Position numbers and translations under genes: made by a program. This document shows positions 43,512 through 53,448 of a stretch of 64,000 bases of DNA, one piece after another. The stretch comes from Iodidimonas sp. SYSU 1G8. Lineage in GTDB: Bacteria > Pseudomonadota > Alphaproteobacteria > SMXS01. The notes beneath the pieces are model-generated. The model was not told the DNA's origin. It worked only from the letters and a program-made list of their open reading frames with translations, and ran no database searches. How positions within the stretch are numbered: the stretch's first letter is position 1; the number at the start of each line of letters is the position of its first letter. Location of the stretch: contig NZ_JBBYXJ010000001.1 of assembly GCF_039655775.1 (NCBI RefSeq), forward strand, positions 496,001-560,000, read 5' to 3'.

Positions 43512-46169
43512 ATGCTGGATAAAGTCTTTCGGCCCGCCGAGGTCGAACCCGAAATCTACGCCGAATGGGAAAAAGCCGACGCCTTCGCGTGCGGCAAGCG
43601 TCCCGATGCCGATCCCTACACCATCGTCATTCCGCCGCCGAACGTCACCGGCAGCCTGCACATGGGCCACGCGCTCAACAACACGCTGCAGGACGTGCTG
43701 GTGCGCTTCGAGCGCATGCGCGGCCGCGACGTGCTGTGGCAGCCGGGCACCGACCATGCGGGCATCGCGACTCAGATGGTCGTCGAGCGCCAGTTGGCCG
43801 AACAGGGCAACATCCGCCGCCAGGATCTGGGGCGCGACGAGTTCCTGAAGCGGGTCTGGACCTGGAAGGAAGAATCGGGCGGTACCATCATCAACCAGCT
43901 GCGCCGCCTCGGCGCCAGTTGCGACTGGTCGCGCGAGCGCTTCACCATGGACGAGGGCCTGAGCAAGGCCGTGCTCAAGGTGTTCGTCGAATGGTACCGC
44001 GCCGGCCTGATCTACAAGGACAAGCGGCTGGTCAACTGGGACCCCAAATTCGCCACGGCCATTTCCGACCTGGAAGTGGAGCCGCGCGAGATCAAGGGCC
44101 ATCTCTGGCATTTCCGCTATCCCATCGCCGGCGAGCCCGGCCGCTTCATCGTCGTCGCCACCACGCGGCCCGAGACCATGCTGGGCGACACCGCCGTCGC
44201 CGTGCATCCCGATGACGAGCGTTACCGCGACTTGATCGGCAAGATGGTCGATCTGCCGCTGACCGGGCGCCAGATTCCCATCATCGCCGATCTGTACGCG
44301 GACCCCGAGACCGGCTCCGGCGCGGTGAAGATCACGCCGGCCCACGACTTCAACGATTTCGAGGTCGGCCGCCGCAACAGTCTGCCCATGATCAACATCC
44401 TCGACGCCGCGGCGCACCTGAACGAGAACGTGCCCGAGGCCTATCGCGGCATGGAACGCTTCAAGGCGCGCGCCAAGGTCGTCGAGGACCTGGACGCGCT
44501 GGGCCTGCTGGAGAAGATCGAGGATCACGTCCACATGGTGCCGCATGGCGACCGCAGCGGCGTCGTCATCGAGCCGTGGCTGACCGACCAGTGGTATGTG
44601 GACGCGGCGACGCTCGCCAAGCCGGCGCTCGCCGCCGTCGAGACCGGCCAGACCGTCTTCGTGCCCCGCAACTGGGAAAAAACCTATTTCGAATGGCTGC
44701 GCAACATCCAGCCCTGGTGCATCTCGCGCCAGCTGTGGTGGGGCCACCAGATTCCGGCCTGGTACGGCCCGGACGGCAAGGTCTTCGTCGCCGAAACCGA
44801 AGACGACGCCGCCGCCGAGGCGCGCGCCCATTACGGCACAAACGAGACGCTGACCCGCGACGAGGACGTGCTCGACACCTGGTTCTCGTCCCAGCTCTGG
44901 CCGTTCTCCACCCTGGGCTGGCCAAAGCAGACGCCCGAGGTGAAGCGCCACTACAAGACCGACGTGCTGGTCACCGGCTTCGACATCATCTTCTTCTGGG
45001 TCGCCCGCATGATGATGTCGGGCATCTACTTCATGCAGGACGTGCCGTTCCACACGGTCTACATCCATGCGCTGGTCCGCGACGAGAAGGGCCAGAAGAT
45101 GTCGAAGTCCAAGGGCAACGTCATCGATCCGCTCCAGCTCATCGACGAATACGGCGCCGACGCGCTGCGCTTCACCCTGACCGCCATGGCGGCGCAGGGC
45201 AGGGACATCAAGCTGTCCAAGCAGCGCGTCGAGGGCTATCGCAATTTCGGCACCAAGCTGTGGAACGCCTACCGCTATTGCGGCATGAACGACGCGCTCG
45301 CTGTCGGCGGGTTCGAGCCGTCGGGCGCGACCCAGCCGGTGAATCGCTGGCTCGCCGCCAAGGTCGCCGCGACCACCGCCGCCGTCACCGAAGCCTTGGA
45401 GGCGTACCGCTTCAACGAGGCGGCGGGCGCGCTCTACCAGTTCGTCTGGGGCGATTTCTGCGACTGGTATCTGGAGTTCACCAAGCCGCTGCTGGGCGGC
45501 GCGGACGAGGCGGTGAAGGCCGAGACGCGCGGCATGACCGCGTGGGCCATGGAGCAGATCCTGCGCCTGCTGCATCCGTTCATGCCATTCATCACCGAAT
45601 ATCTGTGGCGTCAGACCCATGACGACCTGCTGATCCTGGCCGACTGGCCGGCGCCGCGCACCGATCTGGTCGATGCTGCCTCGAGCCGCGAGATCGAAGG
45701 CGTGATCGACCTCATCACCCGCGTCCGCGTGGTCCGCACGGAAATGAACGTGCCGCCGGGCGCGCGCATCGCAGTCGCGGTCCAGCAATCGGAAACCGCC
45801 GCCTTCGCGACCCTGCTCGACGAAACCGCCGTCCTCCAGCCGGTCATCGCCCGGCTGGCGCGCATCGAGCGCGTCGATACGGTGGCCGAGTTCCCGCAGG
45901 GCACGGTCCAGATCGCCATCGGCGACTCCACGCTCGGCCTGCTGCTGGCCGGCGTCATCGACGTGGCCGCCGAGAAGGCGCGTCTGCTCAAGGAAATCGA
46001 CAAGGCGAGCAAGGAAGTGGCCAGCCTCGACGGCCGCCTGAACAATCCGGGCTTCGTCGCCAAGGCGCCGGAAGCGGTCGTGATCGAGCAGCGCGAGCGG
46101 CGCGAGGAAATGACCCAGCTCGTCGCCACGCTGAAGGACGCCATCGCCCGTCTGGACGCGCTGGCCTGA
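43512..46169 (+). CDS. valS: Valyl-tRNA synthetase
   Basis: ValS charges tRNA-Val and edits mischarged threonine. The 885-residue class I enzyme has the HIGH-type motif [15 protein letters not shown] near residue 42, the editing (CP1) domain with [17 protein letters not shown], the KMSKS loop near 520, an anticodon domain, and a C-terminal coiled coil ([19 protein letters not shown]). I use the ATG at 43512 because GAGAA lies about 11 bases upstream; the GTG at 43503 is too close to it. A strong terminator follows. Confidence 0.96.
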   Translation: MLDKVFRPAEVEPEIYAEWEKADAFACGKRPDADPYTIVIPPPNVTGSLHMGHALNNTLQDVLVRFERMRGRDVLWQPGTDHAGIATQMVVERQLAEQGNIRRQDLGRDEFLKRVWTWKEESGGTIINQLRRLGASCDWSRERFTMDEGLSKAVLKVFVEWYRAGLIYKDKRLVNWDPKFATAISDLEVEPREIKGHLWHFRYPIAGEPGRFIVVATTRPETMLGDTAVAVHPDDERYRDLIGKMVDLPLTGRQIPIIADLYADPETGSGAVKITPAHDFNDFEVGRRNSLPMINILDAAAHLNENVPEAYRGMERFKARAKVVEDLDALGLLEKIEDHVHMVPHGDRSGVVIEPWLTDQWYVDAATLAKPALAAVETGQTVFVPRNWEKTYFEWLRNIQPWCISRQLWWGHQIPAWYGPDGKVFVAETEDDAAAEARAHYGTNETLTRDEDVLDTWFSSQLWPFSTLGWPKQTPEVKRHYKTDVLVTGFDIIFFWVARMMMSGIYFMQDVPFHTVYIHALVRDEKGQKMSKSKGNVIDPLQLIDEYGADALRFTLTAMAAQGRDIKLSKQRVEGYRNFGTKLWNAYRYCGMNDALAVGGFEPSGATQPVNRWLAAKVAATTAAVTEALEAYRFNEAAGALYQFVWGDFCDWYLEFTKPLLGGADEAVKAETRGMTAWAMEQILRLLHPFMPFITEYLWRQTHDDLLILADWPAPRTDLVDAASSREIEGVIDLITRVRVVRTEMNVPPGARIAVAVQQSETAAFATLLDETAVLQPVIARLARIERVDTVAEFPQGTVQIAIGDSTLGLLLAGVIDVAAEKARLLKEIDKASKEVASLDGRLNNPGFVAKAPEAVVIEQRERREEMTQLVATLKDAIARLDALA

Positions 46170-46190
46170 CGCCAATCCATACGCGTTCCA

Positions 46191-46225
46191 AAGGCCATCC
46201 AGCCGGAAGCTGGGTGGCCTTTTCT
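46191..46225 (+). terminator. Rho-independent terminator after valS
   Basis: A 13-base-pair stem (AAGGCCATCCAGC with GCTGGGTGGCCTT, one wobble) encloses about five bases and runs into TTTTCT. It is 21 bases after the valS stop. Confidence 0.88.
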
Positions 46226-46261
46226 CTGTCGGGACACCGCCGCGGCGTGCCGCATCCATGC

Positions 46262-46289
46262 TTGGCCCGCGCGCGCGCCGCGTTTATAA
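46262..46289 (+). promoter_or_regulatory. Putative promoter of ilvD
   Basis: TTGGCC at 46262-46267 and TTATAA at 46284-46289 are 16 bases apart across an all-GC spacer, 28 bases before the ilvD start. The AT-rich -10 stands out in otherwise GC-rich DNA. No leader peptide for branched-chain attenuation is seen. Confidence 0.5.
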
Positions 46290-46317
46290 CCCTGCCCACA
46301 ACTCGGGAGATCAGGCC

Positions 46318-48042
46318 ATGGACGCGCACCGCTTCGACAAATCCAAACTGCCCAGCCGCTATGTGACGGAAGGTCCGTCGCGGGCGCCGCACCGTTCGTA
46401 CTATTACGCCATGGGGCTGAACGACGAACAGATCCACCAGCCGCTCGTCGGCGTGGTCAGCACCTGGAATGAGTCCGCGCCCTGCAACTCGGCGCTGATG
46501 CGCCAGGCCAAGGTCGCCAAGGACGGCGTCTGGGCCGCCGGCGGCACGCCGCGTGAGTTCACCACCATCACCGTCACCGACGGCATCGCCATGGGCCATG
46601 CCGGCATGTACTCCTCGCTCCCCAGCCGCGACCTGATCGCGGATTCGGTGGAACTCTCCATGCGCGGCCATTGCTATGACGCGCTCGTCGGCTTCGCCGG
46701 CTGCGACAAGTCGCTGCCCGGCCTGATGATGGCCATGGTGCGTCTCAACGTGCCGTCCGTGTTCATGTATGGCGGCTCGATCCTGCCCGGCAAGTTCCAC
46801 GGCAAGGACGTCACCGTCGTCGACGTGTTCGAGGCCGTCGGCCAGTTCTCCGCCGGCAATCTGGCCGAGGAAGAGCTGTTCAAGCTGGAATGCGTCGCCT
46901 GTCCGTCGGAAGGCTCCTGTGGCGGCCAGTTCACCGCCAACACCATGGCCTGCGTGTCCGAGGCCATCGGCCTTGCGCTGCCCGGCTCGGCCGGCGCGCC
47001 CGCGCCTTACGAATCCCGCGACCAGTTCGCCTATGACAGCGGCGTCGCCGTGATGGAACTGCTGGCCCGCAACATCCGCCCGCGCGACATCGTCACCCGC
47101 AAGTCGCTGGAGAACGCCGCCGTCGTCGTCGCGGCCACGGGCGGTTCCACCAATGGCGCGCTGCATCTGCCCGCCATCGCCCATGAATGCGGCATCGACT
47201 TCACGCTGCAGGACGTGGCCGAAATCTTCAAGCGCACGCCCTATCTGGCCGACATGAAGCCGGGCGGCAAGTACGTGGCCAAGGACATGTGGGAAGCCGG
47301 CGGCATCCAGATGCTGCTGAAGACCCTGCTGGAAGGCGGCTACATCCACGGCGACTGCATCACCGTGACCGGCAAGACCATCGCCGAGAATCTGAAGGAC
47401 GTGGTCTGGAACACCGATCAGGACGTGATGCGTCCCTATAACGACCCTATCACGCCGACCGGCGGCGTTGTCGGCCTCGAGGGCAATCTCGCCCCCGAAG
47501 GCGCGATCGTGAAGGTCGCCGGCATGAAGAACCTGAAGTTCACCGGCCGCGCCCGCTGCTTCGATGGCGAGGAAGCCTGCTTCGCCGCGGTCGAGAACCG
47601 CCAGTACGGCGAGGGCGACGTGCTGGTCATCCGCTATGAAGGCCCGCAGGGCGGCCCCGGCATGCGCGAGATGCTCGCCACCACGGCCGCCATCGTCGGT
47701 CAGGACATGGGCTCCAAGGTCGCGCTGATCACCGACGGCCGCTTCTCCGGCGGCACGCGCGGCCTGTGCATCGGCCATGTGGGACCGGAAGCGGCGCTGG
47801 GCGGTCCCATCGGCCTCCTGAAGGATGGCGACATCATCCATATCGACGCCGACGCCGGCACCCTGAGCGTCGAGCTCACGGACGAGGAACTGGAGGCGCG
47901 CCGCAAGGAATGGACGCCGCGCAAGAACCAGTACCAGTCCGGCGCGCTGTGGAAATATTCCCAGCTCGTCGGCCCGGCCTACAAGGGCGCCGTCACCCAT
48001 CCGGGCGGCGCGGCCGAGACTCACGTCTACGCCGACATCTGA
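46318..48042 (+). CDS. ilvD: Dihydroxy-acid dehydratase
   Basis: IlvD dehydrates dihydroxy acids to the keto acids of valine, isoleucine and leucine. The 574-residue protein has the iron-sulfur cysteines in [15 protein letters not shown] and [15 protein letters not shown], the [12 protein letters not shown] block and a C-terminal [20 protein letters not shown] region. The three cysteines mark the cluster-containing form. I chose the ATG at 46318 after GGGAGATCAGG; the frame extends upstream to 46258 without family similarity. A terminator follows at 48062. Confidence 0.95.
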   Translation: MDAHRFDKSKLPSRYVTEGPSRAPHRSYYYAMGLNDEQIHQPLVGVVSTWNESAPCNSALMRQAKVAKDGVWAAGGTPREFTTITVTDGIAMGHAGMYSSLPSRDLIADSVELSMRGHCYDALVGFAGCDKSLPGLMMAMVRLNVPSVFMYGGSILPGKFHGKDVTVVDVFEAVGQFSAGNLAEEELFKLECVACPSEGSCGGQFTANTMACVSEAIGLALPGSAGAPAPYESRDQFAYDSGVAVMELLARNIRPRDIVTRKSLENAAVVVAATGGSTNGALHLPAIAHECGIDFTLQDVAEIFKRTPYLADMKPGGKYVAKDMWEAGGIQMLLKTLLEGGYIHGDCITVTGKTIAENLKDVVWNTDQDVMRPYNDPITPTGGVVGLEGNLAPEGAIVKVAGMKNLKFTGRARCFDGEEACFAAVENRQYGEGDVLVIRYEGPQGGPGMREMLATTAAIVGQDMGSKVALITDGRFSGGTRGLCIGHVGPEAALGGPIGLLKDGDIIHIDADAGTLSVELTDEELEARRKEWTPRKNQYQSGALWKYSQLVGPAYKGAVTHPGGAAETHVYADI

Positions 48043-48061
48043 TCTGATCCGCGAAAAGTCG

Positions 48062-48097
48062 AAAGCCATCGCTCCACGCAGGGGCGGCGGCTTTTTG
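48062..48097 (+). terminator. Terminator-like hairpin after ilvD
   Basis: AAAGCC and GGCTTT form an outer stem, with an inner GCTCC/GGGGC stem, and TTTTT follows. It lies about 20 bases after the ilvD stop and before the convergent permease gene end at 48103. Confidence 0.65.
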
Positions 48098-48102
48098 CTG
48101 TC

Positions 48103-48870
48103 TCAGCGACCCCGCAGCCGCCGCAGGATGGCCTGTTCGCCATAGCGCAGCACGGCGTGCAGCAGCGCCCCCATGATCGCCAGCACGATCACGGCGGCGA
48201 ACGTCCGGGCGGTTTGCAGCCGGTTGCTGGACTCCAGGATGCGCCAGGCCAGCCCCTGCGCCGCGCCCGACCCGGCGACGAACTCGGCCACCACCGCGCC
48301 GATCACCGCGAGCCCGCCCGCCACCTTGTGGCCTTCCAGCACGAACGGCATGGCCGACGGAATACGCAGGCGCCACAGCCGCTGGCGCCGGTTCGCGCCG
48401 TACAGGTCGAACAGCCGCTCAAGGTCTGGATCGGCGGATTTCAACCCGGTGAGGGCGCCCGAGAAGATGGGAAAGAACGCGACGATGGCGGCCAGCGCGA
48501 CGATGGCCCGGTTCGGATGGTCGAGCCCGGCCCAGATCACCACCTGCGGTGCGATGGCCACGACGGGCGTGACCTGAAGCGCCACGGCAAGCGGCTGCAC
48601 CGCCTTTTCGAGGGTGCGGTTCAGCGCCACCAGCAGGGCGACGCCGCAGGCGAGAACGCTGGCGAGCACCAGCGCCTGCAGCGCCATGACCAGAGTGTTC
48701 CAGGCCGAGGCGAGCAGCACCGGCGCGCCGGCCGCTGCTTCCAGCGCGACCTGTGAAGGCGGCGGCAGAAAATAGCTCGGAACGGCCAGGGCGCGGCACG
48801 CGATCTCCCAGACCGCCAGCAATATGGCGATCAGGATGACCGGCGCGGCCATGTCCAGCGCATGCCTCAC
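48103..48870 (-). CDS. ABC transporter permease (SsuC/TauC-like)
   Basis: The 255-residue protein has about six membrane helices and a BPD-type permease pattern: a first helix APVILIAILLAVWEIACRAL, the P-S-Q-V segment PSYFLPPPSQV, and the coupling loop with LYGANRRQRLWRLRIPSAMPFVLEGHKVA. This is the SsuC/TauC/ThiX-like class. The GTG at 48870 overlaps the ATPase stop (GTGA), so translation is coupled. Substrates in this class include sulfonates, nitrate and thiamine precursors; which applies here is unclear. Confidence 0.87.
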   Translation of the reverse strand: MRHALDMAAPVILIAILLAVWEIACRALAVPSYFLPPPSQVALEAAAGAPVLLASAWNTLVMALQALVLASVLACGVALLVALNRTLEKAVQPLAVALQVTPVVAIAPQVVIWAGLDHPNRAIVALAAIVAFFPIFSGALTGLKSADPDLERLFDLYGANRRQRLWRLRIPSAMPFVLEGHKVAGGLAVIGAVVAEFVAGSGAAQGLAWRILESSNRLQTARTFAAVIVLAIMGALLHAVLRYGEQAILRRLRGR

Positions 48871-49613
48871 GCCGCGCGCTCCATGCCCGCCGCCAGATCG
48901 TGGGAAATGCTCTCGGCGGCGGCGCGGAATGCCAGCGTGGTGCGGAAATCGGCCGGGCGCGGGAAGGCGGGGTCGATGGGTGTCTCGCTGAACACGCGGC
49001 CGGGCGCGGCGCTGATCACCACGACCCTGTTGGCCATATAGACCGCTTCCTCCACATTGTGCGTCACGAACACGATGGCCGGATGACTCTGCGACCACAG
49101 CCGGTGCACGTCCTCGGCCAGCGCGCGCCGTGTGATCTCGTCCAGCGCGGCGAAGGGCTCGTCGAGCAGCAGCAACTCGGGCTCGGTCACCAGCGCCCTG
49201 GCCAGCGACACGCGCATGGCCATCCCGCCGGACAATTGCGCCGGCTTGGCCTGGGCCGCCGAGGCCAGCCCGACCCGCTCCAGCGCCGCGAGCGCCTTGG
49301 CCCGCGATCCGGCCTTGTCCTCGCCCGCCAGCTCCAGCGGCAGCGCCACATTGGCCAGCGCCGTCGCCCACGGCATCAGGGTAGGGGACTGGAACACCAC
49401 CGAGGTCTTGCCGCGCCCGGGCGTGCGCTCCACCTGTCCGCGTGTCGGCGCTTCCAGGCCAGCGAGCAGACGCAGCGCCGTGCTCTTGCCGCAGCCGGAC
49501 GGGCCGACCAGCGCCACGATTTCGCCCGGCGCGACGGACAGGTCGAACGGACCGAGGGCCTTGCCTCGGGTCGGATACTCGACCTCGACCGACGAGAGCC
49601 GGGCGATGCTCAT
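48867..49613 (-). CDS. ABC transporter ATP-binding protein (SsuB/TauB-like)
   Basis: The 248-residue protein has Walker A GPSGCGKST near residue 40, Q-loop VFQSPTLMPW, signature QLSGGMAMRVSLARAL, Walker B LLLLDEPFAALDE and switch histidine VTHNVEEAVYMANRV. VFQ..LMPW and EAVYMANR are typical of the nitrate/taurine/sulfonate importers. The start is either ATG at 49613 or GTG at 49616; both overlap the end of the binding-protein gene. It is the second of three coupled genes. Confidence 0.91.
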   Translation of the reverse strand: MSIARLSSVEVEYPTRGKALGPFDLSVAPGEIVALVGPSGCGKSTALRLLAGLEAPTRGQVERTPGRGKTSVVFQSPTLMPWATALANVALPLELAGEDKAGSRAKALAALERVGLASAAQAKPAQLSGGMAMRVSLARALVTEPELLLLDEPFAALDEITRRALAEDVHRLWSQSHPAIVFVTHNVEEAVYMANRVVVISAAPGRVFSETPIDPAFPRPADFRTTLAFRAAAESISHDLAAGMERAA

Positions 49614-50614
49614 CACGGCGCTGCGGGCTTCAGGAAGTCCAGGCTGTAGGCCTTGCGGAAATCCAGGTCCTTCGCGTACACGCCCTGTTGCGACGCCATG
49701 CGAAAGAACTCTTCCCAGCGGGCATCGGTCATGGCGCCGATTTCGGCGCCGCCGGATTCGACGATGCCGTACGCCTTCATCTTCTCGCGCGCCTGGGCGA
49801 GCAGCGCCGGCGTCATTTCCGGATTGTCCTTCAGGATCAGCGCGTCGCCCGGCTCGGGATCGCCGTTCAGATAGGACCGCCAGCCGGCGGCGCTGCCCTC
49901 GACGAAGGCCCGCACCGCGTCGGGATCGGACGCGATCAGGCTGTCCGGCGCGAGCACCATGGCCGCGTAGCCCGGATAACCTTCATCGGCGAGCAGGAAC
50001 ACCTCCGGCTTGAAGCCGCCCTGCTGCTCGATCGTGTACGGCTCGCTGGTCACATAACCCTGCTGGATCGCCTTGGGGTCGGCGAGGAACGGGCCCGGAT
50101 TGAAGGTGTATTTGCGCACCTGATCGTCGGTGAAGCCGTATTTTGCCTTCAGCCAGACCCAGAACGCCGTGATCGACGCGTCACCCAGCAGGATCGGCCG
50201 TCCTTTCATGTCGGCCAGCGAATTAATGCCCTGGCCGGGATGCGCCATCAGCACCTGCGGGTCCTTCTGCATGAAGGCGGCGACCGCCGTCACCGGCACC
50301 TTTTCCGACGCCAGGTTGAGGATGATGAAACTGTTGGAGCCCATGCCCATCTGCACCGCGCCCGAGGCGAGAAGCTGCGGCACGTTGACCGAGGGACCGC
50401 CCTGGAGGATCGTCACATCCAGTCCGCGCTTCGCGTACTCGCCGGTGGCCAGCGCCTGATAGAACCCGCCCTGTTCGGCCTGCGCGCGCCAGTCGGTGGC
50501 GAAGACGATGGGTGTCGGGCGTTTGGAAACCGGCGTCTCCGCGGGCTTTTCCTCCGAACACGCGGCCGCAAGCAGGCCGGCGGCGGCCACCAACAACAGT
50601 CGTAATCCGTTCAA
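49613..50614 (-). CDS. ABC transporter substrate-binding lipoprotein (NMT1/SsuA-like)
   Basis: The 333-residue product begins NGLRLLLVAAAGLLAAACSEE, a lipoprotein signal with lipobox LAAAC, so it should be membrane-anchored in the periplasm. The mature protein has the NMT1/SsuA-like pattern IVFATDWRAQAEQGGFYQALATGEYAKRGLDV (read in parts) and ASGAVQMGMGSNSF. The start is a TTG at 50614, six bases after GAGGGAGA, because earlier frames extend into non-coding DNA. Substrate is unknown; nitrate, sulfonate or thiamine precursor are options. Confidence 0.88.
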   Translation of the reverse strand: MNGLRLLLVAAAGLLAAACSEEKPAETPVSKRPTPIVFATDWRAQAEQGGFYQALATGEYAKRGLDVTILQGGPSVNVPQLLASGAVQMGMGSNSFIILNLASEKVPVTAVAAFMQKDPQVLMAHPGQGINSLADMKGRPILLGDASITAFWVWLKAKYGFTDDQVRKYTFNPGPFLADPKAIQQGYVTSEPYTIEQQGGFKPEVFLLADEGYPGYAAMVLAPDSLIASDPDAVRAFVEGSAAGWRSYLNGDPEPGDALILKDNPEMTPALLAQAREKMKAYGIVESGGAEIGAMTDARWEEFFRMASQQGVYAKDLDFRKAYSLDFLKPAAP

Positions 50615-50695
50615 GTGAAATCTCCCTCTTGCACCGGCCAGAATTGCGTCTGGCGCCTTGGCGCGCAAGGCAGTTTTACCAACAAATCCTCCTCC

Positions 50696-50722
50696 CATTG
50701 CCATCCCGAACTTGTTCCGGGG
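50696..50722 (+). repeat. Left arm of a palindromic interspersed repeat
   Basis: This 27-base segment (CATTGCCATCCCGAACTTGT then TCCGGGG) matches, in inverted form, 50810-50836 with a few mismatches. Similar TGTCATCCCGGACTTG elements occur many times in alphaproteobacterial intergenic DNA. Only this pair was found in the window. Confidence 0.6.
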
Positions 50723-50809
50723 CCTGTCTCTGGCCGGGAACGGATCAGTGGGAAAGCGGCACGAGGGCCATGGCATAAACGGTTGCTTTGGCGCCTTGCT
50801 CGTTCGCGA

Positions 50810-50836
50810 CCCCGGAACAGGTCCGGAGTGACAATG
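50810..50836 (-). repeat. Right arm of the palindromic interspersed repeat
   Basis: The inverse complement of this segment repeats 50696-50722 with four mismatches. The two arms enclose 87 bases. The pair lies in the gap between the ABC importer and xthA and looks like a REP-type doublet. Confidence 0.6.
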
Positions 50837-50870
50837 AAGGGGCAATAATGAGGCGGTGGACCAGGAACAC

Positions 50871-51644
50871 TTAGATCTCCACCTCACACCACACGGGCGT
50901 ATGGTCGGACGGCCTTTCGCGGCCACGCGGGCCGCGGTCGACGCCGGCATCCCTGAGCCGGTCGGCGGCCTGCGGTGACAGCAGCAGATGATCGATCCGC
51001 AGACCGTGATCCTTCTCCCACGCACCGGCCTGATAGTCCCAGTACGAGTAGAGCGGGCCGGTATGATAGGCGCGAATGGCGTCGGTCAGGCCCAGATTGA
51101 GCAATTGCCGGAAGCGGTTGCGGCTTTGCGGCAGGCACAGCGCATCGGTGGCGAACCCGGCCGGGTTCCAGACATCCTCGTCCTGCGGGCAGATGTTGTA
51201 GTCGCCGCCCAGGACAAGAGGTTCCTCCCAGGTCAGCAACTCGCGGGCATGGGCGACCAGGCGGTCCATCCAGGCCAGCTTGTAGTCATATTTGTCGCCG
51301 GGCGCCGGATTGCCGTTGGGCAGATAGATGCACCCGACACGGACGCCGCCCGTAAAGGCCTCAATGTACCGAGCCTGCACGTCCGACCCGTCGCCGCCGG
51401 GCAGGCCCATGCTGATGTCCTCCAGCCGATGTTTCGACAGGATCGCGACGCCATTGTAGGTCTTCTGGCCGTGGGTGGCGATATTGTAGCCAAGATCCTG
51501 GATTTCCATGGCCGGAAACCCATCGTCGACCACCTTGATCTCCTGGAGCAGGGCGACATCGGGACTGGCTTCCTTCAGCCATTCCAGCACGCGGGGCAGG
51601 CGTGCCTTCACCGAGTTCACGTTCCAGGTCGCTATCTTCATCAT
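50871..51644 (-). CDS. xthA: Exodeoxyribonuclease III
   Basis: The 257-residue protein is an AP endonuclease and 3'-to-5' exonuclease for base-excision repair. It carries the catalytic elements TWNVNSVKAR, LLQEIK with the metal-binding glutamate (about 35), YNGVAILSK, GDYNICP (about 149) and the terminal RPSDHTPVW with the catalytic Asp-His. KDHGLRIDHLLLS is also present. It is monocistronic, with erpA about 200 bases upstream on the same strand. Confidence 0.95.
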   Translation of the reverse strand: MMKIATWNVNSVKARLPRVLEWLKEASPDVALLQEIKVVDDGFPAMEIQDLGYNIATHGQKTYNGVAILSKHRLEDISMGLPGGDGSDVQARYIEAFTGGVRVGCIYLPNGNPAPGDKYDYKLAWMDRLVAHARELLTWEEPLVLGGDYNICPQDEDVWNPAGFATDALCLPQSRNRFRQLLNLGLTDAIRAYHTGPLYSYWDYQAGAWEKDHGLRIDHLLLSPQAADRLRDAGVDRGPRGRERPSDHTPVWCEVEI

Positions 51645-51673
51645 GGCCCCAACTGGTCACAGGAAATGCTCAA

Positions 51674-51692
51674 CGCGCGCGGATCGCGCGCG
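51674..51692. repeat. CGCG palindrome with GAT loop
   Basis: Eight-base alternating arms CGCGCGCG surround GAT, giving a perfect 19-base inverted repeat in the xthA-erpA gap. Such alternation favours Z-form DNA or a very stable hairpin. No T run follows, so it is not a standard terminator. Confidence 0.5.
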
Positions 51693-51843
51693 GCGCGCAT
51701 GTTAGCAGATGTGTCCGCGACGGGAACCGCTCTCGGCGCCGTGTCAGCCGGTACGGCGATGACAGAACAGCAGATTCATGAATCCGACGCCGCTCTGTGC
51801 CCTCAGGCGGGACGGAGACGACTTCTATGTCTGTTGTGAAGGG

Positions 51844-52182
51844 TCAGATCGAGAAGGACGTGCCGCAGCCGCAGGAAGACGACGCGTTCGGGTTCTGAAT
51901 CTGGAAGCTGGAGCCGATCACATCCTCGACGAAATCGATCTGGGCCCCGGCAAGATAGAGCTGGGACATGGAATCGATCAGCACTACGGCGCCGTCCTTC
52001 TCGATGACGAGGTCATCGGGCTGGCGCGCGTCGTCGAAGGTGAAATCATAGCGGAAGCCCGAACAGCCGCCGCCATTGACGGCCACGCGAAGCGCGGCGT
52101 CGCCGCCGCCATCCTGCTGCATGAGGAAGGCGATGCGCCGGGCGGCGCTGTCGGTGACGGATACCAGTTGCGACACGGTCAT
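51844..52182 (-). CDS. erpA: Iron-sulfur cluster insertion protein (HesB/IscA/ErpA type)
   Basis: The 112-residue A-type carrier has its three cluster cysteines at 40 (GGGCSGFRY), 104 and 106 (SSCGCG). GCSGF and SCGCGTSF are diagnostic. Such proteins pass [4Fe-4S] or [2Fe-2S] clusters to apo-enzymes. The ErpA name is chosen from the SVTDSAARRIAFLM opening and lack of other isc genes nearby; IscA is an alternative. It diverges from dgt, with a strong promoter at 52218-52245. Confidence 0.9.
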   Translation of the reverse strand: MTVSQLVSVTDSAARRIAFLMQQDGGGDAALRVAVNGGGCSGFRYDFTFDDARQPDDLVIEKDGAVVLIDSMSQLYLAGAQIDFVEDVIGSSFQIQNPNASSSCGCGTSFSI

Positions 52183-52217
52183 GTTATCCCTAGAACGCCT
52201 CTAACTCGCTGACTCGT

Positions 52218-52245
52218 AATGTAGGCGGGTTGCGCGGGTTGTCAA
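52218..52245 (-). promoter_or_regulatory. Putative promoter of erpA
   Basis: On the minus strand TTGACA (52240-52245, full consensus) and TACATT (52218-52223) are 16 bases apart. A start near 52211 gives a leader of about 29 bases before the ATG at 52182. Confidence 0.65.
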
Positions 52246-52260
52246 TCGGAGCCGGACACG

Positions 52261-53448
52261 GTGGATCGGATCGAAAAACCTTACGGCGACGTGGCGCCCT
52301 TCGCTTCGAAACCCGAGGAGTCGCGCGGCCGTCTTTATCCCGAACCGGAAAGCGCGTTCCGCACGCCGTTTCAGCGCGACCGCGACCGCATCATTCATTC
52401 CAAGGCGTTCCGGCGCCTCAAACACAAGACCCAGGTCTTCGTCTACCATGAAGGCGACTATTACCGCACCCGGCTGACCCACAGCCTGGAAGTGTCGCAG
52501 ATCGCCCGGTCGATCACGCGTTTCCTCGGCCTCAACGAGGATCTGGCTGAGGCGCTGTCCCTGGCGCACGATTTCGGCCATCCGCCTTTCGGTCATTCCG
52601 GCGAGGACGGATTGGCGGCGGTGATGGCGCCCTATGGCGGCTTCAACCACAACATCCACTCCCTGCGCCTGCTGACCAGCATCGAGCAGCGCTATGCCGA
52701 GTTCGACGGACTCAACCTGACCTGGGAAACGCTCGAAGGCATCGCCAAGCACAACGGACCGCTGTGCCGCAAGGGCGAGGAAGAGTTTCTCGATCCGCTG
52801 TTGCTCGACTATCTCGCCCGGCAGGATTTGGAGATCCACACCTTCGCGAGCGCCGAAGCACAGGTCGCCGCGCTGTCGGATGATATCGCCTACAACAATC
52901 ATGATATCGACGATGGACTGCGCGCGGGTCTCTTCAGCATGGAGGATCTCGCCGAGCTGCCGCTCGTCGGGCCGGTGCTCGCCGGACTGAAGGCGCGCTA
53001 TCCTTCGCTGGAAGGCTCACGCCTCAAGCACGAAGCCGTCCGCCGCATGATCGACCTGATGGTCAGCGATTTGATCCGCGAATCCTGCCGGCGTCTTGAC
53101 GCGGCTGGCATCCGGTCGGCGCAGGAGGTGAGGGAACTGGACCATCCGGTGATCGCCTTTTCCGAGGAAATGCAGGCGCACGAAAGGGTGTTACGAGACT
53201 TTCTGATGACCCACATGTACCGGCATCCTCACGTTGCCGCCGAAGCGAAACGGGCGAAGCATGTTGTGGGTGACCTGTTTCACCGCTATATGGCGGAACC
53301 CGGCACGTTGCCGGCGGAGCACGAGGCCGCGGTGATGGGGCAGTCCGCGGACGGTGCGGCGCGCACCATCGCCGACTTCATCGCCGGCATGACCGACCGC
53401 TTCGCCCTGATGGAACACGAACGCCTCTTCGGATCGACCCAATCATGA
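52261..53448 (+). CDS. dgt: dGTP triphosphohydrolase-like HD-domain protein
   Basis: The 395-residue protein belongs to the dGTPase family: [22 protein letters not shown], the HD-domain residues in [15 protein letters not shown], and [15 protein letters not shown], which bind metal and dNTP. It should cut dNTPs to nucleosides and triphosphate. Length fits the type 2 family of alphaproteobacteria. Translation starts at a GTG. It overlaps argS by four bases (ATGA), starting the long plus-strand run. Confidence 0.92.
   Translation: MDRIEKPYGDVAPFASKPEESRGRLYPEPESAFRTPFQRDRDRIIHSKAFRRLKHKTQVFVYHEGDYYRTRLTHSLEVSQIARSITRFLGLNEDLAEALSLAHDFGHPPFGHSGEDGLAAVMAPYGGFNHNIHSLRLLTSIEQRYAEFDGLNLTWETLEGIAKHNGPLCRKGEEEFLDPLLLDYLARQDLEIHTFASAEAQVAALSDDIAYNNHDIDDGLRAGLFSMEDLAELPLVGPVLAGLKARYPSLEGSRLKHEAVRRMIDLMVSDLIRESCRRLDAAGIRSAQEVRELDHPVIAFSEEMQAHERVLRDFLMTHMYRHPHVAAEAKRAKHVVGDLFHRYMAEPGTLPAEHEAAVMGQSADGAARTIADFIAGMTDRFALMEHERLFGSTQS

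Noticed and set aside
43491-46259. A 922-codon open frame antisense to valS
   Set aside because: It mirrors valS, whose motifs are certain. Long antisense open frames are expected from GC-rich codon bias, and the translation is arginine/histidine-rich without family features.
45988-48069. A 693-codon open frame antisense to ilvD
   Set aside because: It lies opposite a certain ilvD gene and shows the composition of a mirror frame.
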